Positions 10,251 to 22,614 of a stretch of DNA of 64,000 bases are shown here, one piece after another. The stretch's first letter is position 1. Every line of letters begins with the position of its first letter. The notes under the pieces were generated by a model. The model did no database searches and was not told the origin of the DNA. It was given only the letters and a program-made list of their open reading frames with translations. This stretch comes from Blasia pusilla (Eukaryota > Marchantiophyta > Marchantiopsida > Blasiales), in contig CM114271.1 in the NCBI GenBank assembly GCA_050084515.1, positions 40,548,001 through 40,612,000 of the forward strand, in the 5' to 3' direction. Made by a program: the position numbers and the translations under genes.

Positions 10251-11819
10251 CTCGGTCTCCTCAACCTTTGAACAATGGGTATCCCATATGAGTAGTGGAC
10301 CTAACATGGAAAATTCCCCAATGGAATCCTTTTTCCTTTGCCTCAATGCTTAGTCGCGAGACAACAAGGGAGGGCAACTGCAACTAAAGTGGGCTTACCG
10401 CCAAGATATTGCGCATATAAGGGGGAGTCACATACATTGTAAGTTGCACTAGGGCCACTAGGTGAACGCTGCTGGCAATCATAAAATGTACCATGAGAGC
10501 GGATCTTATTCTCTAGCGTGTAGCTGTTGTAGAGACCATAGGGTGCATACACTTGTGTCCTGCTGGACGGTCATCTGTAGCTAGCCATTGTTGTATGATA
10601 ACGATTTGCAATAACCGCAATACATCATTTCCTTTGTAAATAATTAGCACTGATTGGTCCAAGTAGCCTCCCAGAGACACTTAGCGTCTTTGCTAAAACA
10701 TCCCTGTAACAATTTCTCCCTATCTATCACTCTGGTTCTTGCTTGCCTCCTGCGAGCTCTTCGTCTAGTTCAGTTTGGTATCTGGCTGCTATGTCTGTTC
10801 TAGGCTGTGTTATCGTTGTCATACTAGTGCAACTTGAGATTGTGTGGTGAAGGGTTATGATTTTGTGAATCCAGCTGCATCAATCCAGTCAATACCGCAG
10901 GATGGGCAATAATATACACATCACAATTACCAGCTGTTTTTTATGCTTGTTCTTAGTGCATGTTAACCTTCTCATATTAATGCAACTTGAGGCTATGTGC
11001 TATCAAATGGCACGGTCTAGAGAGTGCTGTAGGATGGGCAACATTACACACGCTACAACTACGGTCTACTTAGAGGTGTAGGACCTATGGTCCTTAGGAA
11101 CACATGAATGTTGTCTGTGGTGAAAAAACATCCAAGTTTTACACACAAGGAGAGTAAGATAGCATGGCAAGGCAGGTGAGTACAGTCGTGTCTGTTATGG
11201 AATGTGGATATCAAAAGTTGCAGAGGTTATCTTAGACTTGCAGGAGGGACAACAAGGGATATTAATAGGATGTAGCTGGATAGGACACATTCATCTTATT
11301 GCGTATAAAGCATGTACCACATAAGGTTGGGGATTAGCAAGACACAAGGAACTGGCGTTCGGTTCAACTTACCTTCCTTACGAGAGTGGCAGCGATATGG
11401 CTTGTATAGAGTGTACATGGTTGTCTTCACTTGCAGTGTAACAGCTATGTACCAAGCTAGTGAAGTATCTAGGCATTAGATGAAGTGATCCCATACCTGA
11501 ACTACCTCGTTTGCAAAATTTAATACCCTAAATTGACCACCACCTAAGCAGTAATTGGTATCAACTGTACTTCAATGCCTCATGAGAATCGTATACGAGC
11601 TTCATTCAGCTCTGGCCTGGCTTGTGGGTTGTGAGTGTCCTTAGTAGGGCTCACAGTAGTAATGGAATGTGGACACTAGGACTCGTGACTCATCTAGGAC
11701 TCGCAGCAGTTACAACAAACTACATTAGGCTATAGCTGAAAAGTACAAAAAGGCCGTGTTGGGTATACAAGTACCACTCATGGTCAAACAAGCCAGACAC
11801 CAGAGTTGGAGTTCAATTA
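10251..11819. other. no identifiable gene
   Basis: Mixed sequence with a two-unit degenerate repeat (TGCAACTTGAG ... GGATGGGCAA near 10827-10910 and 10980-11042). A 69-codon minus frame at 10343..10552 could be part of the Helitron N-terminal region, but I cannot support that. Confidence 0.35.
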
Positions 11820-12490
11820 AGTTTTTCTTACAGGGGACAACGACAGCAATTGCAGATGTGGCTAAGTCTTTATGTCGACACCTCTGACCATGCGATCTCC
11901 CTGCCCATGTGGATGTCGAGCTATCCAGTACAAGAAAACCGGAGCATGAGTGCTTTAAAAATACTTGCATCTTTAGCAGATACTAAAAAGGCTAAGCTAC
12001 ACCCTCTCTGAATTGCACGACCATAAATATGAGAGCTTGAGAGAACTTGGAAGGGTTGTTAAAGCTATTAAGCAAGATCCACTGAACTTGCACCTTGACT
12101 TGAACTGGGTCTCCCAGACTGATTTTGAGTCGTGCAGTCCAAAAAATAATACAAAGGAAACATGTGAATCAAGTAACCTTATTAAGGATAACAACAAGAC
12201 TTCTGTGTCTGCATGCCTCTATATTTTGAGGCTACTGCATCGCAATCTTGCAGTAAAGATGATTGAGCAGAGCATGTCGCAAGTTTCTTTGAGCTATGTC
12301 ACTAGAATGTGACGATGAACATCTGCCCGAGGAAGTCCCTTCAACAATTGAAGAAGGGGTCATGTTTGGTGAAGATAGTACACCAACAATTGATCAAGGA
12401 GTGGTCAAAACAGTTGGTGGTAACTTCGTAGACATGGAGGAAATGACATGTGTTGTATCCCTTGCTGGGATGTTAGTGAATGGCTAGTGT
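11820..12490 (+). pseudogene. fragment of an unrecognised host-type gene
   Basis: Two stretches look like exons. The first follows a TTTTCTTACAG acceptor at about 11853 and reads GTTTAIADVAKSLCRHL before a stop. The second follows TTTAGCAG at 11979 and reads ILKRLSYTLSELHDHKYESL-RELGRVVKAIKQDPLN-LHLDLNWV and on to about 12310; a third acidic piece (12296..12487) is in another frame. The composition is protein-like, not repeat-like, but I do not recognise the family. The stop in the first piece and the frame change suggest a broken gene or a captured fragment. Confidence 0.35.
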
Positions 12491-13182
12491 GGTGTCACAT
12501 GAATTGCTCGACGCCTGAGTTGTGTCATGATAAGACTTAAGTCATTGCTATTTCTTTGCAGTACCGTGAAGCTTAGTGCTATGGGGACAGACCGATGGAC
12601 AACTCAGGGACCATGGATAGACAACCTAGAAACAATGAGTAGTGAGCATGTAAACAGTGCAGAGAAGCAATAAAGGATAATAAGAATTGTAACTGAGCTC
12701 ACGACTGATAACTTGAGTACACTTAAGCAATCTTTGCAACAAACAAAGAGGAAATGCGACTCACACGTAACAGCAACAGTAGGATGAGATCCCGTCAATT
12801 TGTCACACTATACTTGATAACAACTAAAATTACTTAGCCAAAGCATGTGTAGAAAGACACCACAACTTACATACAGTAATTCAATACCGTCCTACCCAGA
12901 TGTAGGTACCCTAAACACTACCTAAAAATATCTCATGCTGGCTCAGGAATTCCACATGGCACTACAAACAGACCTGAATTGTTGACACACTCGTGTCATT
13001 GTTCACACTGACCAAACCAACCATTGGACTGAAACAGTGAAATGGTGGGAAAGCCCTAGTAGAGACAATGCATGCAACAATAGAGCACCACCCTCATTTA
13101 CGGGCGACCACTGGGTTGGGAGCGCCCTTGGTTGGCTGGGTAGCAAGCCCCAAGAACGTCACCTCTGTAACACATCAATATC
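12491..13182. other. no identifiable feature
   Basis: Low-complexity mixed sequence between the gene fragment and the second eL15 duplication. Nothing supported. Confidence 0.4.
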
Positions 13183-13592
13183 AGAGTAAATTGATGCCAA
13201 CGATCCAGCTACCAGTGTCTTGGAAACGTACAAGAATTTCTTCACATTCGTATTGCGTTATTCATTAGTTCTAGGGAAAGAAAACGACAGGAATAACTGG
13301 AGATTTGAAGTTCTTCCAATACAGACCTTCAGGAATGAGTGTGCCACTCCAACTCTCTCAATCAAGTGTGCTGAGCTCAGCCAGTCGATTCTCCGTCGAG
13401 CTCAATAAAATTTTATGCCGTCCGGCGTTCAGATTCATAAATGACATTCATGGATACCAACTCAGTCTCAATAACGCCACTTCACTCGTAGATTTCAAGT
13501 TGCGATACAAAATTAGGTTACTCAGTCTCACTATCGCCCCTTCACCCGTGCATTCCCAGTTTAGGGTGCTATACAAAAATTCCGCTTGTGCC

Positions 13593-14547
13593 TTAACGAT
13601 AACGCCTAAGCGACAATGTGTTGTGACGCTTCCATGTAGCATGAACTGACGGCCGGGATTTGTTGTACAAATGACCTCTGCCCCGCAGACCACGATGTTT
13701 CTTGCCCGTGGACGTCAACCCGCGCAGCTCACGATGCTTGTGGACAGGGTTCACTATCCAGTTGATCCTGGGATCGTTGCGGATTGCCTTGTGAGCGACA
13801 TCCACTAGGATGACTTCGTAATACTTGTAGGTGGAATCCTGCGGAGAACACAGTTGTCATTTGGATCTCAGAGACCAGGCGACTTCCATGGCACATTCGC
13901 ATATTGAGGGCGGACTTCAGAATGAGGTCCATCGATTTGAATGCCTGTCAATGCAAATCTTTAGACAAGCCGAACGGGTGTTTAAACAGTAAGACGTACC
14001 TGGTTGATCCAGTAAGAATTCAGAACTCTCAAACCACCCAACTTACGCCCCGCACGCTCCTCCGCCACAGACCTCAAGTTGCGCTGAAACTTCAATTGGG
14101 TAATACCCTGATTCTTTGGCTTACCGTAAACAATACCCTTGGATACAGGTCTCTTCCTGCCTCCCCTCCTCACGCGGATCCGGTAGACAACGTATCCCTA
14201 CAAGTCAAATCAAGAACCTCAGCGCTTGATACCGTCCACGAAGCTTGCTCGGGTGAATATCTGGGTCACGCCCCACGCCGATAGAAGGAAACAAATGCCA
14301 CAAAACCGACGGCCAAGAGTAGAGACGAAGGCCCTCGTTACAGAACGCAGTCGTCGCAATGTGGCTAAAATCATACCTGTTTGGCCTTATACCCAAGACG
14401 CCGAGCTTTGTCCGGGCGAGAGGGACGCGTGATGCGCACAATCCCGGGAAGTTGACGAAACTCCCAACATCGTACACGCAGCAAAAACCTCAACACATCC
14501 GACTGTTTCTTGCGCCACAACTCTTCCACATATTTGTAAGCACCCAT
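13593..14547 (-). CDS. RPL15: 60S ribosomal protein L15 (eL15), copy 2
   Basis: Exon 1 14377..14547, exon 2 14000..14197, exon 3 13593..13838; 204 residues, same splice phases as copy 1. The predicted protein is identical to copy 1. By eye I find only three substitutions in the exons, all synonymous (two in exon 1, one in exon 2), and none in exon 3. Intron 2 by contrast differs at roughly 14 of 80 positions. A telo-box is kept at 14698..14705, so both copies may be active. The GC-rich 5' UTR is shorter than in copy 1 because a short CCTGC/CCCGCT repeat is contracted. Confidence 0.97.
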
Positions 14548-14697
14548 CCCTCCTGCTCCCGCTCCGCCTCCCGACGAGCGCCCTGGCACCGCACCTGCAA
14601 TCTCAAAGCGCAGAAAGGAGTTTCACGCCGCTCCCCGGAGCCCTTGTAATGCTCAGGTTTCTCGCCCTCCCTTTAGCCGGCCCTTTCGAGTACAGGT

Positions 14698-14705
14698 TAG
14701 GGTTT
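14698..14705 (-). promoter_or_regulatory. telo-box upstream of eL15 copy 2
   Basis: TAGGGTTT about 150 bp upstream of the ATG, at the position equivalent to the box of copy 1 even though neighbouring bases have changed. Confidence 0.65.
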
Positions 14706-14784
14706 CCTCCGTGCCCCAATAGTCATCACCTCGTCTGCGGACAAATAAATTGCAGCTTTTTAGAAGAGTTTGATCGTGTGAGTT

Positions 14785-14833
14785 CTATTGATATTAGTAG
14801 GGAAAGTTGGACTAATGCAAACTTGAAGGAGTG
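14785..14833 (-). mobile_element. Helitron tail fragment
   Basis: ATATTAGTAGGGAAAGTTGGACTAATGCAAA closely matches 6459..6503, a point about 200 bp inside the 3' end of Helitron H1. The true terminus of this second Helitron is missing; the fragment abuts the eL15 duplication. Confidence 0.5.
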
Positions 14834-16225
14834 AGGATGTTTTTAAATAAAACTATATAGTATGGTAGATAGTGTTAAAGACTATATATTGATGAGATTA
14901 TAAGAAATAATAAAATATCTGATGTTTAATGTGACCGTAATGAATTGGTAGAGAAGTGGAGTAAGTGGTGATTTGATTCAATCTTGTTGGAGAGCCCAGT
15001 GTGTGGTTCTTTTTAAGTAAATTTAATGCTACTCTATTATATGATGTATAATGCAAATTTAGATTGTACTTGTAAAAATTAATAGAGTGGCTGGTAATTA
15101 AATGTATTGTCAATGTTGTGTTTGTAATTTTTTTGAATTATGGTAAGTTTTGAATAGAATTGACACGAATTTGCAATGAAAGTTGCCAAATGATATCAAG
15201 AAAGTCACGTCTACTTTGGAGATACGTGAGGGATAATGATTGTCACAGGTAGTAGAATTGAATGTGACATTTCCAAGATGAAAATAGAATGTGAAGAGTA
15301 TAAGTGGGTGTACTAAAATGAAGTAACCATAGTTTGGTTACGTGCAAGCGGACTGTCGGGGAGTAAAAAGTTAAGAAGAGAAGCTCAATTGTGGGAAGTT
15401 GTAGCATTGTGTAAGTAGAAAGCAAATTGCAATGAGAGGATGTGTGGGGATTCGAGTAGGAGAGATAGAAGCAAGGCAAATGTAGGAGATTGTAGAAATT
15501 GGAAAGGATTGCATGTGCGGAAAAATATGTATTGATATAAGGAGTCTATCTAATGTGTATACATTGAAATATGGAAAGTTCAAAAATCAGAGCTGCATAT
15601 CTGGTTATAATTTAGAGCATAAAAGTCTATACAAAATAATCCTCAGAGTAACTGAAACTTCTGGTACGGACTGCTTATGAGTCGACTAGATGATAATGGA
15701 ATTATCATGTGAGTATGTGTCCAACAAAAGAGCATATGGCACTAACAGTATGTGGATGCTAATCTGGAATCACTTACGAGGAGTGACTCCATGATGTTTG
15801 CCTGAACTAGTAGTAAAGGATCTATTGCAATGAGCGGCCGAAGATGTTTGAAAAAGATCTTGAAATAGTATTGGCGTCCTTCAGCTTATCTTTATGAAAA
15901 TAAATCTAAGAGTTGAGAATGTCAGTCTCTTCATGAAGAGAGGACTCAAGGTCTTCATGTAAGTTCATTTGAATTCTCATAGAGGCAAGCTGCTCTTCAA
16001 CGTCTTGGAGTTGTGACAATGCCTGTTGGTAGATTGTTATAGGAACACTGTAGGAGTTCTCTTTGCACACATGTATCTATAGTCATGTTGACCTACATGA
16101 ATAGACAAAGTTGGTTAGAATTCAGTGGTGTGTTCGAATATTAAAGGCAGAGTGAACTAGAAAAATTGTATGTAGAGGATACAGATTTTAGGAGCAACAA
16201 TCCACCAGAGTATAAGATTAAAGCA
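14834..16225. other. AT-rich sequence, probably Helitron body
   Basis: It lies between a Helitron tail fragment and a Helitron Rep remnant in matching orientation, so it is probably the eroded interior of the same element. I could not read helicase motifs in it. Small minus-strand frames (15243..15479, 15371..15583, 16226..16516) are unrecognised. Confidence 0.35.
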
Positions 16226-16531
16226 TCAAGGAAAACTTATGGAAGGGCTTAGAAATCTCTGACCTTGTAGTGTGAAGCTGAGAATATCAGATTGAAGGAT
16301 AGGAGAAAGAATATCATTACATTTAGAGAGTATCTCTGAGGTATGTAGTGTACTCCAAAGATTATTTGTTGCATGATTCTTAACTATAATATTGATGCAT
16401 TCAAAGTCTTTTATAAGCCCACGATGTATGCACTCATGGAGGTATGTCCATTCACTACATTCTGAAGATACAATTGCAAGGACCTGCTCTGATCTAAATG
16501 GTATATGTTGTAACAATAAGTTGTAAAAGAA

Positions 16532-17860
16532 TTATTGCCATTGATGAAGTGGATGAAAGTCAATGAACCTTATTAAACGTGTGGTTGAACAAATATAATT
16601 TCCAAGATTGTCTATACCAACTACTAAAGAGGACAAGTGTGATTGAGATGGTTTCATAACCTGGTAATTACGCCAAAAATCTGTAAATATTAAGTTTTCA
16701 AGAAAATAAGGTCTGTATGAGTATAGTGCCACTGGATGGAAGCATGGGATTGAGGAGTTCTTATAAAGAGAAATGTGTTGATATGGTGGATTAGAGTCTA
16801 TGTATTTGATTGATTGAGATCTAAATATAATTGGTATTTGCATTGAAGTGAGTGAAGCTTCACTTGCAAAAACTAAGCGATTGAGGACTATACCTGATAT
16901 GAGTTTGAGATTTACTTCATCTAAGCTCTCTAATCCAAGACAACATGTTGTTTCCGTATCTATATGTAGGGAATGTGTAGGCTCTGATTTTAATGCATAC
17001 TTTAGTAAGTAGTAAGACCGATCCATGCTTATAACTCGTTGGATATTCATGTGAGCTCCCCATAAAAGTAATATCAATGGATGATAGGGAATTACGTTAC
17101 GATGGGTGGATGATGGTCTATAATATGTCCACTATAATGACTGTGGATGTATGTAAGCTTCTAACTTTAAATTAGTATGTGCAGAGAATCCTAGACGACA
17201 ATAGGGTCTTTGGTTTTTTTTTTTTTTCTAATGATAAAAAACATTCTTTGCAGCGATGTAACTATTTGGTAGTGACATACTCATTCAGGAATAGCAAGAT
17301 CTTATCAGAAGTTACAGTTGAGACAGACGTATTTGTAACTGGATTATCAAGAGAAGGTATATATGGACATATTTCATAAGTAATACGGTCTATATTTGAA
17401 TTATCAACCCATATATCATTTGGCAGTGGTGGCTTCCCCCTATCTTGTAATTCATACCTAAGAACATAGTTTGCCATTTTTCCTAGGAGTTGCGGACCGG
17501 AGAATATAAAGTTGGAAAGAAATGTGTGTAGCCTTGTATGGAAGAGTCGTGCACATTCTGCTGATGCATCTCTCCGAGTGAAAATTATATAGAAGGATTT
17601 GGGGAGGTTTTCAATGTGCTCAATCTCCATCCATGTTGTCGAAGAGATCTCATTAGAGATTAATGTGAGAAAAAAATGTGGCATGCCCCAAGCTTGGACC
17701 ATGGAATTTAAGTCTTTGAGGTGTTTCCTCTGTCTGCTTTGAGTCCCTGGAAGCTGTGGGATAATTGAGTGTTTTGACAAGTTTGTATACAACTCGTCTT
17801 CAGAGAGGTCAGACCTGTCCTTCCTCAATCTGTCAAGGTACCTATTAAGGAAGAAGGAGT
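16532..17860 (-). pseudogene. Helitron replicase remnant H2
   Basis: Two long minus-strand frames. The upstream one (17262..17828, 188 codons) carries the Rep core: MVQAWGMPHFFLTLISNE, CARLFHTRLHTFLSNFIFSG, MANYVLRYELQDRGK, IDRITYEICPYIPS. At the HUH position it reads GKPPLPNDI, so the His pair is lost. The next frame (16532..17077, 181 codons) continues with SYYLLKYALKSEP, CLGLESLDEVNLKLISG and QIPIIFRSQSIKYIDSNPP, the segment between Rep and helicase. A frameshift separates them. It matches H1 (9190..9690) and H4 (58228..58431). Confidence 0.82.
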
Positions 17861-18209
17861 TTGAGATGAGCAGAGGGAAATTGATTGTCTGAGCTGGTGC
17901 ATTACTAGTGGAAATGGTTTGTATAGTGAGAAGGAGCTAAAAAGCTGCCTAGATCTAAGTTTCATGTAGCCTGAAAATGACCCTATTCCTTTGAAAAATC
18001 CCTTCAAGTAAGAAAAGAGGAATGGAAATATTCCTTTCTCTATTGTTAACTTCTTATCGAGGGATGTGCATGTAGAATCCTGTTAGAAAATTCTCCTTTA
18101 TATGGGCTTCATGCCGAAAAAATATGGATCCTTTATTGAAAGTGTTAGAGGATTTTCTCCTACAAATTGGAAGTGTATAACTTACATCTTGTAGAAAATT
18201 TATTTCTGG

Positions 18210-18620
18210 ATGGTATGGATTAAAGGACATGCTATGAGTAACTTGACACGCAAAGATGCAAGGAGATTGTTCAGCCTTGTGTTAGGCGGCATCAAAGTGG
18301 ACCAACTCCACCTGCTAAGACACCAAATGCACTTACTGTTCAACATGCTCATTGATTTGGCTTCAACTAAAGTTAGTCATCTTATAGATCGGATGAAAAC
18401 AACCCAATATAATGGCCAGATGCTAGAGTTTGAACCTGTGCCTATTGATATAGACAACCCTAGCCATGTCCCAATTTTGCCTCATTTTGATGAAGTTATC
18501 ATATTTCCTTCTGAGACAGCCATGCACTTCTCCACATCTACTCATAACAACGTTAACGCAAATGACATTCCCTCTAAAGTTTTCGCAACAAAAAATAATG
18601 ACTTTAACTCTACACTCTAA
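18210..18620 (+). CDS. unrecognised open frame, 136 codons
   Basis: Reads as ordinary hydrophilic protein (LTRKDARRLFSLVLGG..., EFEPVPIDIDNPSHVPILP) with no domain I recognise. It stands alone in transposon-rich sequence. Possibly a fragment of a mobile-element protein. Confidence 0.2.
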   Translation: MVWIKGHAMSNLTRKDARRLFSLVLGGIKVDQLHLLRHQMHLLFNMLIDLASTKVSHLIDRMKTTQYNGQMLEFEPVPIDIDNPSHVPILPHFDEVIIFPSETAMHFSTSTHNNVNANDIPSKVFATKNNDFNSTL

Positions 18621-19289
18621 TCTCACAAGAAGAGGAAGCGCACTTAGTTTTTGGTGCTCAACGGTGTGTGCCATATATCCTTATCTTGCCGCTCATTACA
18701 ATTTCAAGCATCAATTCCATGAAATTTGTACATACTTCCTCCAACCAACCCTACCTTGTGTTCATGTTCGCAGGTTAATTTCTCAACACACTAGCCAGTC
18801 ATCATGTTTTCATACCACTTGTCTATTGCTGTTACCAACTTTTGGAATCAAAATTTTTCTATACTTATGCAAGGCTTTGACTCTGATTTTTCTATTTCAT
18901 AAAAATCTTCGTGCATAATTTTTATTCTAGATGTACACTGCAACACTTTCCACTAGTTCTATTCACTCAACATGTCCACGTATTTTTTATTGCCACTTCT
19001 TTATAGTGCTTCTTGCTATATTCTCTCTATGTATGCAACTCTACTTCCTGGTTGGTGTTCAATTTTAGTTCATTTACAATTCTCTCTTATTCCACTTTCC
19101 TTGCAAGTCTGCTTTGTACCATTATCATTTTCATGTTTGGACATTTCAAAGTGCCATTCTTCATTCCTACTTTAGCTTATTGGGGTTGTCTATATATCTT
19201 TATTGTAGATCTGGAGTGGAGCTCACAATACAAATTTCTACACTGAAGGGTACACCGGAGATTTTGCAAATTGGGATTATCATTCTAGT

Positions 19290-19640
19290 GGACTATCATA
19301 TCACATTTACAATTCTATCTAGTCTGCTTTGGATGAGGTTGAAGAACCATTTGGCCGACTATCAAGTGAAGTCGTTGTTCTGACAGATGTTCTTCCACTT
19401 GAGCAGGAAGCCAAGAGGGAACACTTACTTAGACTCCATGATCTCAAGCATCAATTGGCAAAAGCTAGGGCTTAGTTCAAAAAGTTATTGACTAGTATCT
19501 AGGCCTACATTCAGAATGACTCCAAGCTTGCTTTCCAAACTTCTGTCATTGAATCTCTTCTTCGTTGCTATGACTTGTCAAAATCACTTGCAAATCTTCC
19601 ATATCCATGTGCTCAAATTTTGATTCCATTGCTCTCTGAG
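19290..19640 (+). pseudogene. coiled-coil-like protein fragment, broken
   Basis: One plus frame reads SALDEVEEPFGRLSSEVVVL, then LPLEQEAKREHLLRLHDLKH-QLAKARA, a stop (TAG), FKKLLTSI, another TAG, then SVIESLLRCYDLSKSLANL. The heptad-like Leu/Lys/Glu pattern suggests a coiled coil. Both stops are TAG, as in a CAG (Gln) change. The family is unknown; it may be a transposon protein or captured gene piece. Confidence 0.3.
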
Positions 19641-20369
19641 AAGTTGTTGATATTCATTTTACCAACTCTTGAGTTGGATTCCTTCTATGCTATACATCTA
19701 TGGAATTCTCGTTCATTGTTTTTCTCATTATAATCATTTTCCCGAGTATAACTTAACCTCTATTATCCCAATCAGATTTCATATTCTTCTCACACGCATT
19801 GGCTTCAAACATGAGCATTCCCATCCATTTAAGTTCAAACTACATATTCAAATGTATTGAATTCAACTCTCATGAACACTCTAGTTTATTTACACCAATT
19901 ATTTTTTCTCTTTAACTATTAAAAATTGCTTCAAAGTCACTGGGGTTGCCTTAAACATAAGCATTCCCATCAAACTTCATTCTTTTAAATATACTCGATT
20001 CATCTCTCATAATCACTCTATCTCCTTCAAGTCCATTAACTTTTGCTCTACCACTATACATTTACTTCAGATCTCACTTGGGCTTATTGCACATCCATTG
20101 CTTCCACATTCCCCTTGGGTACGCACATCCTCCTTATGACTTTTGTGAATCATAAATTCATTTTAGAGTTTTCGCATATGGTGACCTCATGACTTCATAC
20201 AATTACACAAATCCAACCTATCACGACTTCTACTTGCAATTACTCAAAATCATCTATCTTGACTAGCAATACGTCCCTATCGTCTTTAGTCGTCCACAAT
20301 TCTCTACTTCATTATTATTGATTATTCATTCCACACCTTACTCATCAATATTATTTGTTAAGAGTGCTT

Positions 20370-20495
20370 TCTTGATTTGCAAACACCTATTTGGTTGACA
20401 TGTGGCAACCGGGCAGCGAGAAAATGTTTCCCTCTCTACGGGCATCAAGAAACAATTTGCCTTCACTCTCGTGCATGGCACGGGCTGCCCACTAG
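20370..20495 (+). mobile_element. Helitron 3' end
   Basis: TTTCTTGATTTGC-AACACC, GACATGTGGCAACCGGGCAG and GAAAATGTTTCCCTCT lead to CTCGTGCATGGCACGGG (perfect CGTGC/GCACG stem), CTGCCCA and CTAG (20492..20495). The same blocks occur inverted at 6261..6480 and direct at 51940..52123. Confidence 0.75.
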
Positions 20496-20504
20496 CATAT
20501 TATA

Positions 20505-20660
20505 AATGATGGGAAAGTGCTTTATTTTTGCTAACACGTCTCCGTTTGACACGTGGTAATTGGGCAGCAATAAGATATTTCACATCTTACTGGAAACAAG
20601 ATTTAAAAAAAAAGTTGTGTGAACATCATTATCCCTTCCCTTCACGGGTATACAATAACA
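20505..20660 (+). mobile_element. second, degraded Helitron 3'-end copy
   Basis: GGGAAAGTGCTTTATTTTTG, CTAACACGTCTCCGTTTGAC and GGTAATTGGGCAGCAATAAG repeat the family's subterminal blocks immediately after the end at 20495, finishing in a weak CCCTTCCCTTCACGGG hairpin. It suggests a nested or tandem insertion. Confidence 0.5.
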
Positions 20661-22030
20661 AAAAAAAAATCTTCAAACATTTTTTTATTTCCTCACTAGT
20701 TACGGCCCTTACATGTAGACTTGCACATAAATCCCTCTTCCAAGCGGCTCTATTTTCCTTCTTTTTCAGAATTCGCAATACAGATGTGTAGGTGTCGAAT
20801 CCATGTTGGCTAGCGCTTTGGCTGTATCATCCAATCCTAACGTACCACTGAGACATTTATACTATCTCAGGGCACGAACGACTATACGCACTTAAGTTTG
20901 TAATAATCACCAATTACTCCTAAAACGCCATTTGCACTATCGTTTGTGCGATGTCTCAGTGTAATTAAGCTCTCACGCTATAGAGCTCTTTCTTGACTAC
21001 TGTCTATTCATGCCACTGACACATAGTATTCCTTTCATGCTCCATTCGTTTCTTTCCACTTCTCGGAGTACTTCTCGTTTCCCACTACGGTGACTCTTCG
21101 ACACCCGGTCTTCCACTCCACATTCTTCGCTCCAACGCACAAATAATAGATTTCTCGAATGCCTCATACGGAATGTCTAGTGTTTTTCTTGTACTTACGT
21201 ACATTTCATTTTGTTTCTTTCTCTCCAGGCTTTCTTTTCCATCTCCAATTCAGTTCCCAATTGTGCTTTGTTTCCTTCACGACCAAGAACAACTCAGTCA
21301 TATTGTCGAACGCGCCCGTAGCAGATCCAATTTCTGCTCGTCATACCAGCTCACGCACTTACTCTGTCACGAAACTTGCCTACCTCCGCACTTTCACATG
21401 ACACAGGCTCGGTGCTTCCAACTGATTACCAAGCATATTATGCGTTGTTCCTGGCTGGTTCCTTCATATTCTACACTAATTCACCACTTCATTATAGGTT
21501 CTCGCTCATTTCCACACATGGTCGGTGCGTCCACCTCGTGTTTGCACATTTTCACCATCGTTATTGGGCGCTTTCATGCAGTTCAACATTGTTTCACCAC
21601 TCCATCAGAACTTCACGCTCATTTCCGCACTCTACTCGCCTCTACAGTCTTCCTTATCTTTGGTCTATTCATAATCAACCGATGTGAAAGAGCTCTCATC
21701 TACACTCTACTTACACTTTCTAAAGTTCTTCCATCACTTACCATCACCAAATCCACATAGTTATGCTCAGATATTAGCTCAGAGTTATTCAGCAAGATAT
21801 TCTTTGTTTCTACACTTTTCGGTAATGGCGGCAAACTACATTGTGTGACTTCAATCTAGTTTCAGGTAATTGTTACTTGGGAAGTGATTTTCCATTATAA
21901 AAATAGATTCGGCTCCTCCACTCATTTTACAATTGAGTTCCTCGTTCTTTATGTTTAACAATATAAATATCTTCCTTGTATTTGTGCAAATGTTTATGCA
22001 AGACTAAGTGTAATAATGCATTAGGATATG
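20661..22030. other. no identifiable gene
   Basis: Pyrimidine-rich plus strand. The longest frame (21173..21760, 195 codons) is Ser/His/Phe-rich, resembles no family, and overlaps another open frame, as expected of skewed composition rather than a gene. Confidence 0.35.
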
Positions 22031-22035
22031 CACAT

Positions 22036-22566
22036 GGAGACTATAAACCTATCAATCAACAAACATAGTGTGATAGGTATGTCATGCCCACTCCTAAAGA
22101 GATCTTTAATGCCAATAGCCACGCAAATATCTTTAGTTTGTTGGATCTTCGAGCCAGATATCATCAGTTGTCAATCAAATTGGAGGACATGTAGAAGATG
22201 ACATTTGGGTACATCGATCCTCACAAGAGGGATTGTTTGTACCAATGGCGATTCTTACCATTTGGGTTACAAGACGACCCGCTAGAGTTTCAAACTAGGT
22301 CATGGATAGGATATTGGCAAATGTGGATTTTTTGAGATGTTACATTTATGACATCGTAGTCTTTAGCACCACGGTTGGGAAGCATGAGCAACATCTGAAG
22401 GAGATATTTTGACGATTGCAGTTATATGGGCTAAAACTATATTCATGCAAGTGCAAGTTCTTCTATGACTAGATTGAGTACTTGGGTCATACCATAAATC
22501 CAAATGGCCTTGGAGATCAGTAGATGAAAATAGAGGCTATCTCACACATTCCACGCCCTACAAATG
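22036..22566 (+). pseudogene. Ty3/gypsy reverse transcriptase, copy A
   Basis: Aligns base by base with 28239..28765 of copy B. It includes LLDLRARYHQLSIKLED (motif A Asp kept), DCLYQWRFLPFGL and the region of the YxDD box, where bases are lost. TAG and TGA codons break the frame. It ends at a foldback (22549..22620) followed by LTR-derived sequence instead of RNase H. Confidence 0.85.
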
Positions 22567-22614
22567 TTTTTGAGGCTCTCTCCACGAGAGAGCCTCAAAA
22601 ACATTCATAGGGCG

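Larger units (their letters stand above)
13183..14765. repeat. segmental duplication carrying eL15, copy 2
   Basis: Same orientation and same content as 4022..5605. It starts at CAGAGTAAATTGATGCCAACG and ends near GCGGACAAATAAATTGCA, after which Helitron-like sequence begins within about 20 bp. The offset to copy 1 is 9170-9171 bp through the gene. Confidence 0.9.
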
